NCBI GenBank assembly: GCA_016808115.1
Contig: JAEQBH010006829.1
Span: 62,001 to 126,000, forward strand
Source of the DNA: Tetrastigma voinierianum
Lineage: Eukaryota; Streptophyta; Magnoliopsida; Vitales; Vitaceae
Direction: 5' to 3'
Length of the DNA: 64,000 nucleotides
The position numbers and the translations under genes are program-made. Below the pieces are notes generated by a model. It did no database searches and was not told the origin of the DNA. It was given only the letters and a program-made list of their open reading frames with translations. This document shows, piece by piece, positions 48,838-60,703 of this stretch; the stretch's first letter is position 1; each line of letters opens with the position of its first letter.

Positions 48838-50898
48838 TGATGTTACGGCACCCAGCTTGGGGTCGTTTGGCTGCGCCGTCAGCCGGCTGGTGATAAGTGG
48901 GCGACCAGGTTAAGCGATAACGAGCTCCAGTGAAGTCTCTGCCTAACAAAGAGCTCTGCGATTAAATCTGCATATGACTGCTCCCAACGGTCGATATAAA
49001 TCTATGAAGATATATCAAATAACTACCTGCAGGTCGACTATAGCATATGTATTCCACAATTGCAGGACTAACATCTTTCACTCTATAACAATACATATAT
49101 TAAACTTAATGGTTCTATTGCATGTAAGCAACATCAGCAACCACATTCAGCTTTCTTCAGAACTTCGGCTGAGACCGGAACCGTCTCTCGCCCACGCTCC
49201 CGTACAGCGAAAAGGGGATCCAAATGAGGTGAGCTAAGCTGACAGGAGAATGCCTAAATGGGCTACCTCACCACCTAAGTCTACGGTGCAATGTTCCAAA
49301 TTAAACACATTCAAGCAAATGCACTGTGATCTCACCGAATGTCTACATGACCCAACTTCGAGATCCAGGAGTCCTCACCAGGCTCTCTCACACTCGCTGC
49401 GCCTTGTATGAAATTGGCCTGTTGATGACAATTGGATAACCCTCTGGGCTGAATATATGTCAATTGGGCCGTTTCCAGGCGTTTAATGCTATATTGTTTG
49501 TTTGTGGGCCCGAGCCTCGGTGAATAAGCCTGGCGACCGCTCCGGCGGACGATATATTGTTTATTAAGTGGTGGACTACCTCAGGTAAAATATCAGTTGG
49601 GCCTCAGGCAGTTGATATTTTGGTTTGTGGACTACCCTCGATCATTATATTTTAGACTACCCCTCAGCTTGATTCAGAACTGCACTCTGTCACCATCTAC
49701 TCTATCTCTCTAGGATACCACGATTATTGCCTCATGATAAAATATAGTCTGGCTAATAGATTCATATAATCTTTACAATACCTTCTCCTCAACATGAATG
49801 TGCTATAAAGAATTAAAATCACTGAAACATGTTATATGTATTTATACATTTTATCATTAAATTAACAAATATGGGCTAATAATTCAAACATTTCATTAAT
49901 TTAAAATCACTCATTGAAACCCATATTTTCCTGAGAAGATATAATTTTGAGACAGCGTTTGAGAATGAGTGAAACCCTCGGTTACTGTTCTAAAATCTAA
50001 CTGATTTCCACTTAGTATTGAACCCACGATCACAGCCGTTCTGGGCGTGCATACCGACAACCATTTGTGCATAGTTAAAACAAACCACACCCACGAAATT
50101 ACGGGCGTCACGGACGGCCAATAAAGAATCTCGAAGAATTCTGTTCGGTCCCATGTTTTGGGACCAGATCCCTGACTCCATTCGACATTTTCCATACAAA
50201 TACATGATTTAAACAACGTTTTTCGAAATTTGAAGACCAAAGCGACCTCTGAAGTTTAAATGATCCACGTAAATCGAAAATCCCGAATTTCACAAGTTAG
50301 TTGTGTTTGGGACCGATCAGCGGTTCGATTCCTGAAACGACGAAACATCGAGAAAAAACCATGTGGGAATAAAGCGCGAAGTAGAGAGAAAATCCTACCT
50401 CTTGGAGTTGTCAAAAACTATAAATCAGGGGTCCACTGGCGGCTGCTTTGCTCCGGCGTGGAAACGTTTTCCGCTAAATAAGACAGGGAAATCAGCAGGT
50501 CCCGTCGGTGTATTTCTAGAGAGAAGTGAACTCTCTGAAATGAAAGGAGAAAGCTACTGGACCTTCCCCTGCCTCTTTCACGTTTTTTCTCTCTTTTTCA
50601 TTTGAGAAGAACACTGTTCCTGTGTCCTTTATTTTATTTATCCTTTATTTTATTTATTTCATTTGTTAATTAATAATCTTCTCCCAGTTTAACAATGGTA
50701 CTATCGACCATCAGATTTCCATCCATTCTCTACTCATACCACTTATGGTACATGTGTTGCTTGTTATGTGACTTTAGTATGAATCGTTTTCTGACTTGAC
50801 GATCTTATCGAAGCGTGTCATTCCGTATCTCGAAAATTATAGAATTTTGCGTGCTAACTAGATTTGGGACGAGTTCTTGATGCAATCCCGTTTTGTCC
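48838..50898 (-). mobile_element. LTR IV, nested in element III, truncated
   Basis: A further LTR of the same family on the minus strand: 'ggtgagctaagctgacagga' at 49227, 'caatgttccaaattaaac' at 49290, 'cgaaacatcgagaaaaaacc' at 50342 and 'gtgctaactagattt' at 50851 match the element III LTRs in order. The start-side 100 bases or so of the LTR, at the right end, are missing, so it is a broken solo LTR or a rearranged piece. No target duplication can be paired. Confidence 0.65.
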
Positions 50899-51802
50899 AT
50901 CAAAGGATCCTAGGAATTAATTCTGGTGCAGCAAGCAATTACAGTTTTGCCAATCAAATTCACGTTTTACCTTATGGAAATTTAATTTCTGAGTCTTCAC
51001 CGGACAGTTCATTTCTAAGTGGTACTAAATTCCAACCACTCAATTCATTTATTCAATAAGGTTCTAGGCTCTTGTTCATTCTTGATCCAAATCCACAAGG
51101 TGTAACAACATAGTGTTGCACTTCCTATCGCATTACACCATGCATGTATAATTTTCTCTTGTGACTGCAATCCGTTCAAATGTTGATTAAATCTATCCCC
51201 AAATGTCTCTAAAGACATAACCCACCGAGGCCAGGACACTGATCATACACATAACCTAGTGTATCTTAATCAATTCAGCGTTTAAAATATTGAAACTTTC
51301 CAACAAGAATTTATCTTCAAAAAATTTAATTTTGAAATTTAGTATTTTGAGAAATTTGGTACTCACGAAAATTTTATCAAATTTATTGATTTAATAAATT
51401 TTTTTCATTTTCTTTTCGGTTGTACCCATGCCTCAAAGTTTCGTTTTCCAACATGCTGTGTGCTATCTACCTAAACATGAGCATTAAATCACATACAACG
51501 TGTCATACACACGAACACATACATACAACCCGTTTAAGTAATCCACATTAACACACCGACACATGCAGTAATCTAGTTTTTGTTCCGTGCGCTCTGGTAT
51601 CTATTACCTAAACCTAACATCCACAGAACCACACTGGTCATTTGATGTTCTTCCTCGATATGGCCTAAGTTGGAATTCTCGATCTATAGTTTCCATGTGC
51701 CTATATCACGTTTCCTGGACCGTGGCTAAGCCCGAGTCCTCGACCCACCCCTAGATGCTCGTATACTAAATTTTGTCCGACCGCTCACGTGTTATAAACA
51801 TG
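50899..51802 (-). other. Leader region of element III and unassigned sequence
   Basis: The AT-rich stretch 51260-51800 corresponds to the leader of the family. 50899-51260 is unassigned: short frames on both strands (for example 51239-51045, minus) have no recognised domain. Confidence 0.4.
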
Positions 51803-51814
51803 TGCTCGATACCA
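51803..51814 (-). other. Primer-binding site of element III
   Basis: On the minus strand it reads TGGTATCGAGCA, three bases after the end of the 5' LTR. This is the best-preserved copy of the family's tRNA-primer site in the window, and it fixes the element's orientation. Confidence 0.8.
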
Positions 51815-51817
51815 TTT

Positions 51818-54036
51818 TGTGGCCCCCGAAAACACAGGGGTGTTGTATTCACCCGTCAGCTGTGAATAGTGGATGTCAGTTTGAAGCGCCATAACTCGAG
51901 GGCGAGTCTCCTTTATGCAGAAGCTCTGCAATTAAAACACATATCACATCCCCGAACAATCAATATATCTTGTATGTCCCAGCTATGTTCAATCATGAGT
52001 AATAATCTTATCTTTGGGCTGTAAGTCGATCTTTAAATCGTCAATTATCACAACTATTCTTGATTGTCTCGATGATTTCAGTAGTTGATAACACTTTTTA
52101 ATTTTATACAAACATATATTAAAACTCTGATTCTGCCACATGTTATGTCGAAACCACATCAAACCCTAAACTGAAGCTATTAAAATCAACGCTTAAAATG
52201 AGATGTCTTCATCAGGCGCTCATCTGCGAAATAAAGGGTCGCGACGGGATGAGCTAAGCTGGTGGGAGAATCGCCACAAGGTGGACTGCTCTTACCTAGT
52301 GCGGTGCAGTAACCAAAGTGAAGCACACTCAGATAAATACGCAGTCTACTTGGATATGCATGAGTTGCCCCGATATCGCGGGTCTGACTCACTACTTTGC
52401 TGGCCGAAGTAGCATGAAATGTCGTTTCAAAACAAAACTTTGTTCTTGAAGTATCACTGAAAATGTCGGTAAAAATTAATGGACACCCTCAGGGTGAATT
52501 GGTTATTTGAGCTTTCCGAAGCTTGATCATGGTCCTCATCAAAGAAATGATACGTTGTTGTCTCCCAACCCGATTGAATATCATCTGTGAAATTCACTTC
52601 GCGACCATATCGTTTTACAAATAGCCCCCGCTGTACACTCACCTAACCGTTGCCCGGTGCATATGCGAAAATGCATTATGCCATTTTTCAAAATCATTTA
52701 CAATATGTCTGATATGCATATTTTCAATCGACTACAGTACACGCATGTAATTCGCATCAATCATCACCCCGATCTAGCTCAGCCAGGCCGTCATAATCAT
52801 CACCAATGGCTTACAACACAATTTAATTCCTTATAATTTGTGTGTTGTATTAACACCTCGAGCGACAGCGCCTAATAATTCTTTTGATCGACCAACTCCA
52901 GAATTTGTTTCTACGCACCAGGCCATTTCAATGCCCGAAAATGCATGGGCCTTTGTAGCCACGGCTTTCACTAAACCGGGACTGTTTAGGTCCGAAATGC
53001 GGTCATTTGTCCACGGGCAGCCCATTTATTAACATCAGTTTCACTTTTTGGAGCAGGAATTTCTTTAGTTTAGGTCTTCACCAAACGCGGCATGGTTATT
53101 CAACCATTATACAAAGACCCACTAACGGTGCACACCTTTCACGGACTGCCATCATGAATCTAAATTTGCAATTGGTTCCATGTTTGGGACCGATCTAGCA
53201 TGGCCCATTCCGGCTTTTTCATATCGATACATGATTTAAAGCAAGAATTAAAATTTAAGACCCCTGACAGCCCGCTACGCGTGCGGCTGCGCGGCTCAAA
53301 ATTTTGTAGCTGGTCGGTCCCGAACTTTGTTGATCAAAACTTGACCCTCGCGGCCTCAAACCAACGAAACATGGAAAAACCTTAAAAATGGGAGATAAAA
53401 AACGTCAGAATTGGGAGAAAATCTATCTTGAGTGTCTAAGCTTCGCAAACACAGGGTCACGGCGTGGCACACTCCTATGATAGAAACGTTCTTCTTCTTT
53501 CCCGAAAGTCAATCATTGTCAGATTCGTGTATTTAGAAATCAGACCTTCTCTATTCATCCATTTTGTTTTCTGCGGCACTCCCCTGTTTTCCAGCCCGTT
53601 TACTCTTTTGAATTTGAGGAGAAAACCTTATACCGACCACTTTTTATGCCTTCAACTTAACAGAATAATTCTATTAATACCAATTATATCCTTATTTCCA
53701 GGTTTTGACATGGCTACCTCGATTGGTCCATTTCATCATTTCTCTATTTCCTTACCACTTATGGCACGAATTACTTTATATGTGCCTTTTAAAATTACGC
53801 CAGAAGGCAGTTTTCTGGCACCAGCGTGATGCCTCGGCGTGCCGACTCAGGCTGTCACCGAGAAAATTAAAAATTTCGTCTTGGCAGATTTTGATGAAAC
53901 GATTCAACAATTTTTAATCCGTTTACCAGGTAAATAAGGATCTGGAAAATTGATACGGTTTTTAGCCGTAATTCACTGATTTTATGTCAAATTACGATTT
54001 TGCCATATTCCGAAGTAAAATTTCTCGAGATAATCA
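51818..54036 (-). repeat. Element III 5' LTR
   Basis: 2.22 kb. On the minus strand it begins tgattatctcgagaaatt (54036) and ends ggggccaca (51818). Confidence 0.8.
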
Positions 54037-55102
54037 GGTTTGGTCGGTGATTTAAATTAAATCGCTTAGGTGTTTGACTCATTAACCAACGAGCTAATTG
54101 ATGTTTAGATAGTAATTACATAGCGTATTAGTGTGATTATTTTTTTATGCTAGTATATTCATATTTATATATTTGCATATGGAATTAAACTATGTGGAAT
54201 TGCATACATGAATTCCACTATGCATTGGAACACCTGAGGATTATAGGGTGAGTGCGTGAGATAGTCTGAGAAAAATGTTAGTTGTCTAAAGCAAAGTGAT
54301 CGGAGTAAGTCCATACTTAAAATATCAATAAGTCGGAGGCATTAATTAAATATCCATAGGTAGTCACATATAATATCAATCTCGTGAGGCAGCCCGATTG
54401 ATATATCTCAGGCTTGATCCACTAAATATAACATGGGAGATGATTACACAATTTATAACATCGGAGTAATCCACGATAAAAATAACAGATCCTCCCTGAG
54501 GCTTAAGCGGGGTGTGGAAATCGACAGTTTCGGGATCCCGATCTGGTCATGCTGGAACATTCAAGAGCCAGGATCATGCATTTGCTTGAATGTGTTTAAA
54601 TTCGATTTCTTCTGTTACCTTAGTTGGTGGGTGGCCCACTTGATGATTCTCCTCACGAGCTTTAGCTCACCGATCAGTCAGGACCCCATGACTACAGTCT
54701 GAGGCCATTGAGGAGCTTGGCTTTCGTCTGAGATTTATTGTGAAGAAAGCGGGGATGCTTTGACTTTAGTGGTTGGCCATGTATTAGAACTCTTAAGTTT
54801 AATATATGTATTGTTTAAGTAAATATTAACTCTTGTAACTATTAGGGTATATGATTGGTTTCATAGTTATTGGCATGTAGATTCGAGCAATATTTGCCTA
54901 GGCCCCAGAGTGGCGTATTGGATATATCTTACTATGTTGAATTTATTTGGGACGAGTAAATGGGGTTAAATACAAATATTGTTTGGGTAGAGCTCCATTA
55001 CAAGGAGACTCTGCAGATTTTATGTGGCGTCGGGTGGCAGCGTCCATATGTCCCTAGAGTTGACGGGTGATCAACGGACCCCGTCTTTAAATTGTCACAA
55101 CA
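54037..55102 (+). repeat. Element II 5' LTR, second part
   Basis: It continues the interrupted LTR from 'ggtttggtcggtgatttaaat' to 'attgtcacaaca'. With 44437-45426 it totals about 2.05 kb, equal to the 3' LTR. Confidence 0.85.
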
Positions 55103-55116
55103 GTATCGAGCTTAGG
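55103..55116 (+). other. Primer-binding site of element II
   Basis: gtatcgagcttagg directly after the LTR, the core of the tggtatc(a)gagcttaggt site. Confidence 0.7.
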
Positions 55117-57099
55117 TATCGAGAATACAAGAGAGCTGGGTTGGGGTATCCATGTCAGCGCAGATAACTGGTTTGATGTTGAGTTTATGGGATTCTCGTA
55201 ATCAGACACTGGACACTAAATTATGTGTTGATGGTTGTGATTTGTGGGTGATGATGATTGTAACACCATATATCTGATGTGTTCTAGTGTGTTTGAACTG
55301 GGTTGTTGGGTTGTCGTGTGCAGTTCGCCGGATGTCGACCTTTGAATCTTACCCACGAGTGATGCAGGTGGTCTAGCTGAGTGACCGATATGAAATATTT
55401 GCCAGGGACCTTTCGACAAATAACGTTACATCAGTAGACTGGGGTATTAGTGTTTCACGATTAATGTAAGCGAACGAAAAATAAACAAAATAAATTCATA
55501 TTATTTGGTTTGAAGATAAAGAATTTAATTTTTGGGTTTCTGGTGTAAAAGCGACAAAAAAATTAAATGGAATAAATTTTCTAAATTCGTGGGTTGTTAA
55601 AGTGAGAAGAAATTTTAAAATAAAAATAAATAAATTTTACTAAATTTGTTTGATGAGGAAATTGAGAAAAATAATTTTCTATGATTTTACAAATAGCAAT
55701 AAGAATTAGAAGAAAAAATGGAAGAAAATAAATTTTTATAAGAATTTAGCCGAGGTGGAGAAAGGGTACCAGTGAAAAGCTGGAAAAGGAAAATATTATA
55801 AAATTTATTTGAAGTTCAAAAGTGAGAAAATAATTTCTAGGTTTTTATATGGTATAAATTTAGAAAATGGAGTTAAACTAAATTTACCTAAATTTATTGA
55901 GTAAGTAAGTATGAAAAAAAGCTGATTTTTAATAGTGATTTTAAATTTCAATTCTGGAAATAATGAAAATCATTTATATTGAAAAACGAAAAAAATTTTT
56001 GGCAGAAAATTTTGATGGGCTATCTTGCATTTTGTATGAGTGAAAAAAAAAAAATTTGTATTGCAATGCCAAGTTGTGTGCAACTGAGGAAGAGAATTTG
56101 GCAAAAATTGTTACAGATGATTATGACGGCTGTGACCACGTCTGATTGTCTTGCGATCTGAGGGAACAAATTAATGTCATAATACAAGTATGTGCAATGA
56201 AAGCTGAATTTGATATGGCTGTATGAGGCGTCTTAGTGTATGACAGCCTTGAGGCGGCCCGCGTGTGGCAGTGGGCGTGCGGTACTGGCGTGCGGGCGCT
56301 GGCGCCACAGGGCGGGCGCGCGGGCGCGGCGGCGTGTTTGTGGTATGTGACCGAGCCTTATTTAGTGTGAAGTAGCAACGAACTGCGGCGCGCGGCATTG
56401 ACTAGCCGAGCGCTGACGAAGCCCCAATTTGGCGCGATAACGCCCAACTAGCCTTAAATTGTGCCGCTTTCGGTTGCACTAGGCGTACCCCGATCGGATT
56501 TTCATTCGGTATTTTTCTTGGTCTCAAATGTTTTCACCCCATTCATTCTCCATCGGCCACCCAGAAAAAAAATATTTTGAACTAAATAAATCAAATAAAT
56601 CAAATAAATTTTGATAAGATTCCCAAAATAAAATTTTCAAAAAACTGAATTTTGAAATGAAATTTGGATTGAAGCAATATTTTAAGCGGCGAATTGATTA
56701 CGTATGCTTTTAGTTATGTGCCTGATTAGTGTCGCCAGTGTGTTCATGCCTCGAGAACCTTCGTATTAGTTTAACTACCAATTGAAGTAGTGATTGCGCT
56801 GGAGCGATTGCATGAGAAAAAATTAAACCATGAAGATAACAATAAATGGGAAAAGAAATTGAATCTGGGTTGTGGAATTCGACCTTAAGAGATTTGAATC
56901 TTGAATTGGAAATGGAATAAAGAGGCATGAGCATTCTTGAAATAAATAAATTTAAGATGGTTCGAATTTAACTTCCATAGGAAATAAAACCGGGTTGGAT
57001 TAATAGTTTGTGAAATCTTAAGTGTGTCGGCACATGTGCATTGCTAGTTAAATGAAATAGAAAACCTATGAATTTTATTTACTATTCAAACATAAGTAG
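55117..57099 (+). other. Leader of element II with a GC-rich patch
   Basis: A mostly AT-rich leader, as in element I. It holds a sharp GC-rich patch at about 56250-56335 built from ggcgtgcgg- and gggcg-type strings, which has no counterpart in element I. No gene is seen. Confidence 0.6.
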
Positions 57100-57560
57100 A
57101 TGGCTAGTAGAGGGACGGAGGACATGAAGGGACGATGCAGAAGGAACTATTGATTAGAGCTTCCCTGGAAACGAGTGACCCGGCCATGGCGCAATCGGGC
57201 GCTGTAGGCGTGGAGTGTTACAAAAGACGCTGTGCGCAAGCTGCTGCGGTGAGGTGGAAGATCCTAGTAACCCCGAGAGGTTTGGGACGCATCATCCTCG
57301 AAACATTCATAGGGGAAAAGATCGATGGTGTTAGACCATTGGATTCGTGCGAAGCAAGTGTTGAGGCTGGAGATTGCCTCGGCACTGCGAGTTAGACTAG
57401 CTGTTCTAGCTAGAAATAGAGCCCAAATGTGGGTAAATGGGCGGGCCTCCTGAGAGACCTTAAGAGAGCGTTATGTGTCCCCTAGGATTAGGCGAGAATA
57501 AGACGATATGTGAGGATTAGGGTTAAATCTCGAGGACTCACCTGCTGATGGACATGAGGG
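57100..57560 (+). pseudogene. gag relic of element II
   Basis: ATG 57100 opens MASRGTED, matching the element I gag start (MASRGQ). Frameshifts follow, and only short pieces can be read. By comparison with element I, much of gag and the whole protease appear shortened. The frame at 57135-57395 is not the gag frame throughout. Confidence 0.5.
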
Positions 57561-60500
57561 ATCATGGACATGTCAAGATTCGATGTCGTCTGAGGATGGA
57601 TTGGTGATGGCTTGCGAGGTGGACATGGTGTGAAGGCGCGGGAGGTTCAGCCTATCATCGGCGAGAGACCGTTGTCGTATGAGTATTTGAGAAGACAATC
57701 GCTGGCATTTAACTTTTGGACGGTGCAGTCAGTCTTCGAGGGGGCAGTTAGCGGGTTGGCTGTGAGCCTTACTAGGGCGAGAGAGGTGAGACTTGGATCT
57801 ACCTCGAGTGAGTGTCTGAATATGTGGATGTTTTCCGGATGAGCTGCGGACTACCTCCACACTTCAAGAGTGTAGAACTTGGTGTTGAGGTTACACGAAT
57901 TGTTTCACCCATCTCTATGTCCGCATGGATGGCCTGATTGAGTTGAGATTTCGAGTCAGTTAAAGGAAATTTCTTACAGCAGACTTAGAAAGTTCAATTA
58001 AACCCCAGGCACCTGCCCATGGGCTCAGGTTTATTTTACCGCGAAAGAAGAAAGCCGAGACGTTCCATTTATACATTATTCTGATAGGTTGAGCGGAGAT
58101 TTCTGATCAAGAATCGGTTACCATTGCTAGAGGATTACCGATTTGTTGATCAGTTGAGAGGGCCTTCGATCACTCGAATAGACAACCGCGCTGGTTGCCA
58201 TAAATTGAGGATCACGAAGCGAATATCCACTAAGTTTAGGGTGGCGTTATGACACTATGAGTTTACAATGATGCCTTTTTTGGATTCAACCAGATCATAG
58301 CGGCATTCATGGATCTCATTATGGATGTTTCAACCCACCATCTAAAAGATGGTTTATTGAATTGGCATCGCCCGGTGGATGGACATGCCGAGTCACCTCC
58401 CGGTCAAAGGAAGTGGAACATGATATCATTGAGGATCGTCTATAGTTGTTGAAGACCATGTTGTATGCTAAGTTCGGTAAGTCTGCGGTTGGCTTGCGGT
58501 GAGATTTTAGGACCACTTTTTTTTTTGTGGTGTTGGCGTCGGGGTGTCGGTCGACCTAGAGGAGTTGAGCGGTGATGAGTTGGGAGACCAGATAATCTTC
58601 GAGATCGTAATTTCTTGGGATTAAATTTGGGTATCACGGGGTCGAATGTTTGAGTTGTCCGTCGGGTAGGATTGTAGTGATTCGCCCTCAGGGATATGGA
58701 CTCCATGGTTGAATGGCCTGACCCTGAGAAAAAGTGGGATCTTAGACCTTTCAAGGGATCTGGGTGTTGTGCAGAGGGAGGGGATAAGCTTTCTCCCCAG
58801 ACATTGAGGAAGAAGCGAAAGGAACTGTTTCACTGGATTTGAGACTAAGGCTAAGTTGAGCATAGTGACCGAGTTTCCCAGAGACGGGGATCCCGAGACT
58901 TTGGGGCCAGCCTGATCCAGTTCATTTGTGACGGGAAGTTCCCCTTGAATTCATTCTTCCACACCTGGTGAGGTTAGAGAAGACAGTTTGATTCTGGTGC
59001 TATCTGACGCTCTAATGACAAAGCAGATGAGCGAGAGGGACCCGGAGTACCGGGTGATCTTCAGGGATGAATCTCGAGTTCGCGGTGGAGCGTGATGGAC
59101 TTTAAGAGATTGGTAGACTGTGGTTATTAGTGTGAACAGTGGGAAGAGTTGACAACCATCGGGTTGTAAATGGTAGACCTAAACGGTTATCATGCGAGCC
59201 GCGACGTGGATTTCAGAGCAGAAGGGATTAAAGGCCTTCCAGAGAAACAAGTATAGATAATTCTTCCCCCCTAGATGTAAGGTGAGGATTGACACGATAA
59301 ATTAGGGATTATGATGAGAGATCTCTCAGTTACTCATAATTAGAGCAGGATTAGTTGTCATGGTAGGGCATCATGTTTGTGTGCGCGGGTATGTTTCATT
59401 CCACCCTTTCCCGGGGTGAAGTGTGGTCGAGTTTGTCTTTGGGACTCGGTTCAATGAAGACTCTTGGCTCGTGGGAAAATAAAAGCAATTAGAGTGTGTT
59501 GGTTCAAAGCAAGAAGGGGCGATTAATCCCCACAAGGTGGCTTTGAGTTGTGGGTGTAAGGGCAGGTGGAATGTCAGAAATTAGTGTCAGAATGGAAGAA
59601 CAAAAATTAATAGCCGAAGAGTTATGTTGCGAGATGAAAACACCGCTGTGAGTTATCCATGGAGCGCAGAGTTAAGTGATAGGAGTGAGTATTTCGTTTG
59701 GATACCCCTTTGGAAATTGCATTGTGTGTTGTTGGTGGAAAGGGGCTGGGTAAATGGATGTCATCCATGGCATGGATTAAGGTTAATGATCCATTGGTTT
59801 AACCGATGATTTATGACCTTGGAGGGAATTTAAGTGTTAACCATAAAGATTCGTGTTCTTGTGATTACATCACGGGTGTTAGAGGACATCTGCGAGCATG
59901 CGTCTTGAATCATAAGTAGGATAAATTGATCGCCAGTAGATTACTTTCTAGCCGATAGTTACCAGTGACATAAGAATGACACCATATGGGGCGTGTATGG
60001 AAGGCCATATGAATCCGCCTTTATGTTGGACGGTAGGAAAGCTCACTTAGTCGCGTCGGTCAGTGGCGCCCGAAAGGTGAGGCTTGATGCGATGCCGCGT
60101 CTTCTCGCGACCGGGTAGGAAGAGCTATCTGGCAATGTGCGGCGTCGACCTTTAAGTTCGAGTTAGTGATGCCCGTTTCTGAAGGGATGCCTAAAGAGAG
60201 TGATCGATTAAATAGCGCGAAGCTAACCGGTTTATTATGGGCCGCTTCGAAGTCTTCGAGAGGATAGATAACGTGCGTGGCTCGGTTGGCGTTATGCGCC
60301 CGACGCCAGCGAGTGTCCCGCGGGGTATTTCGCGTCCCGGTATGGGAATATACCGAATCCGGCCCGCTATGGTGGATTGGGGACCAGTGAGGGGTGGCCA
60401 ACGATGGATGCTGAGAGGGACAGTGTGCATTTGGATGCCGTGATCGGGTTTTCAGACACGAAGACCGTGGGGCTAATTGAAAGTCTTATGGCGGCCTTGT

Positions 60501-60600
60501 GGAGTGGAGGGGTATACATGGAGGCCATGAAGGGGACCACGATCTGGACCACTACTCATCTGTTAGGGATGAAGAACCAAATGGTTTAATCGTTTTGAGA
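57561..60600 (+). pseudogene. pol relic of element II
   Basis: The reverse transcriptase region is recognisable at about 57826-58330. The DNA reads 'gatgttttccggatgagct' then 'ctacctccacac' and 'tcacccatctctatg' (57830-57920), matching the element I segment 29039-29130. Further on come 'ttgttgatcagttgagag' (58141) and 'acaatgatgcctttt' (58265), matching 29346 and 29478. RNase H and integrase are expected up to about 60.6 kb but are too degraded to show motifs I can name. Many frameshifts, so certainly non-functional. Confidence 0.6.
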
Positions 60601-60691
60601 TTTGCATGTGGCTAGATACGGCCGTGATAAATCTTTGTTGCATATACATGTGGTGATAGTGTTGTCTAATTCGGGACAATTCACCTTTTAC

Positions 60692-60703
60692 AGGAAGAGG
60701 GAA
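60692..60703 (+). other. Polypurine tract of element II
   Basis: aggaagagggaa immediately before the 3' LTR start tgtaagg. Confidence 0.75.

Larger units (their letters stand above)
45427..54036 (-). mobile_element. Ty3/gypsy element III, nested in the 5' LTR of element II, minus strand
   Basis: Read on the minus strand: LTR 54036-51818, primer-binding site 51814-51803, a reduced internal part, polypurine tract 47646-47634 and LTR 47633-45427. The flanks tgttt (45422-45426) and ggttt (54037-54041) are a near-perfect 5-bp duplication, and joining them restores the interrupted LTR. After removing LTR IV only about 2.1 kb of internal sequence remains, against about 5.5 kb in element I, so most of gag-pol is deleted. 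I recognise no intact pol domain in what is left. Confidence 0.8.
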
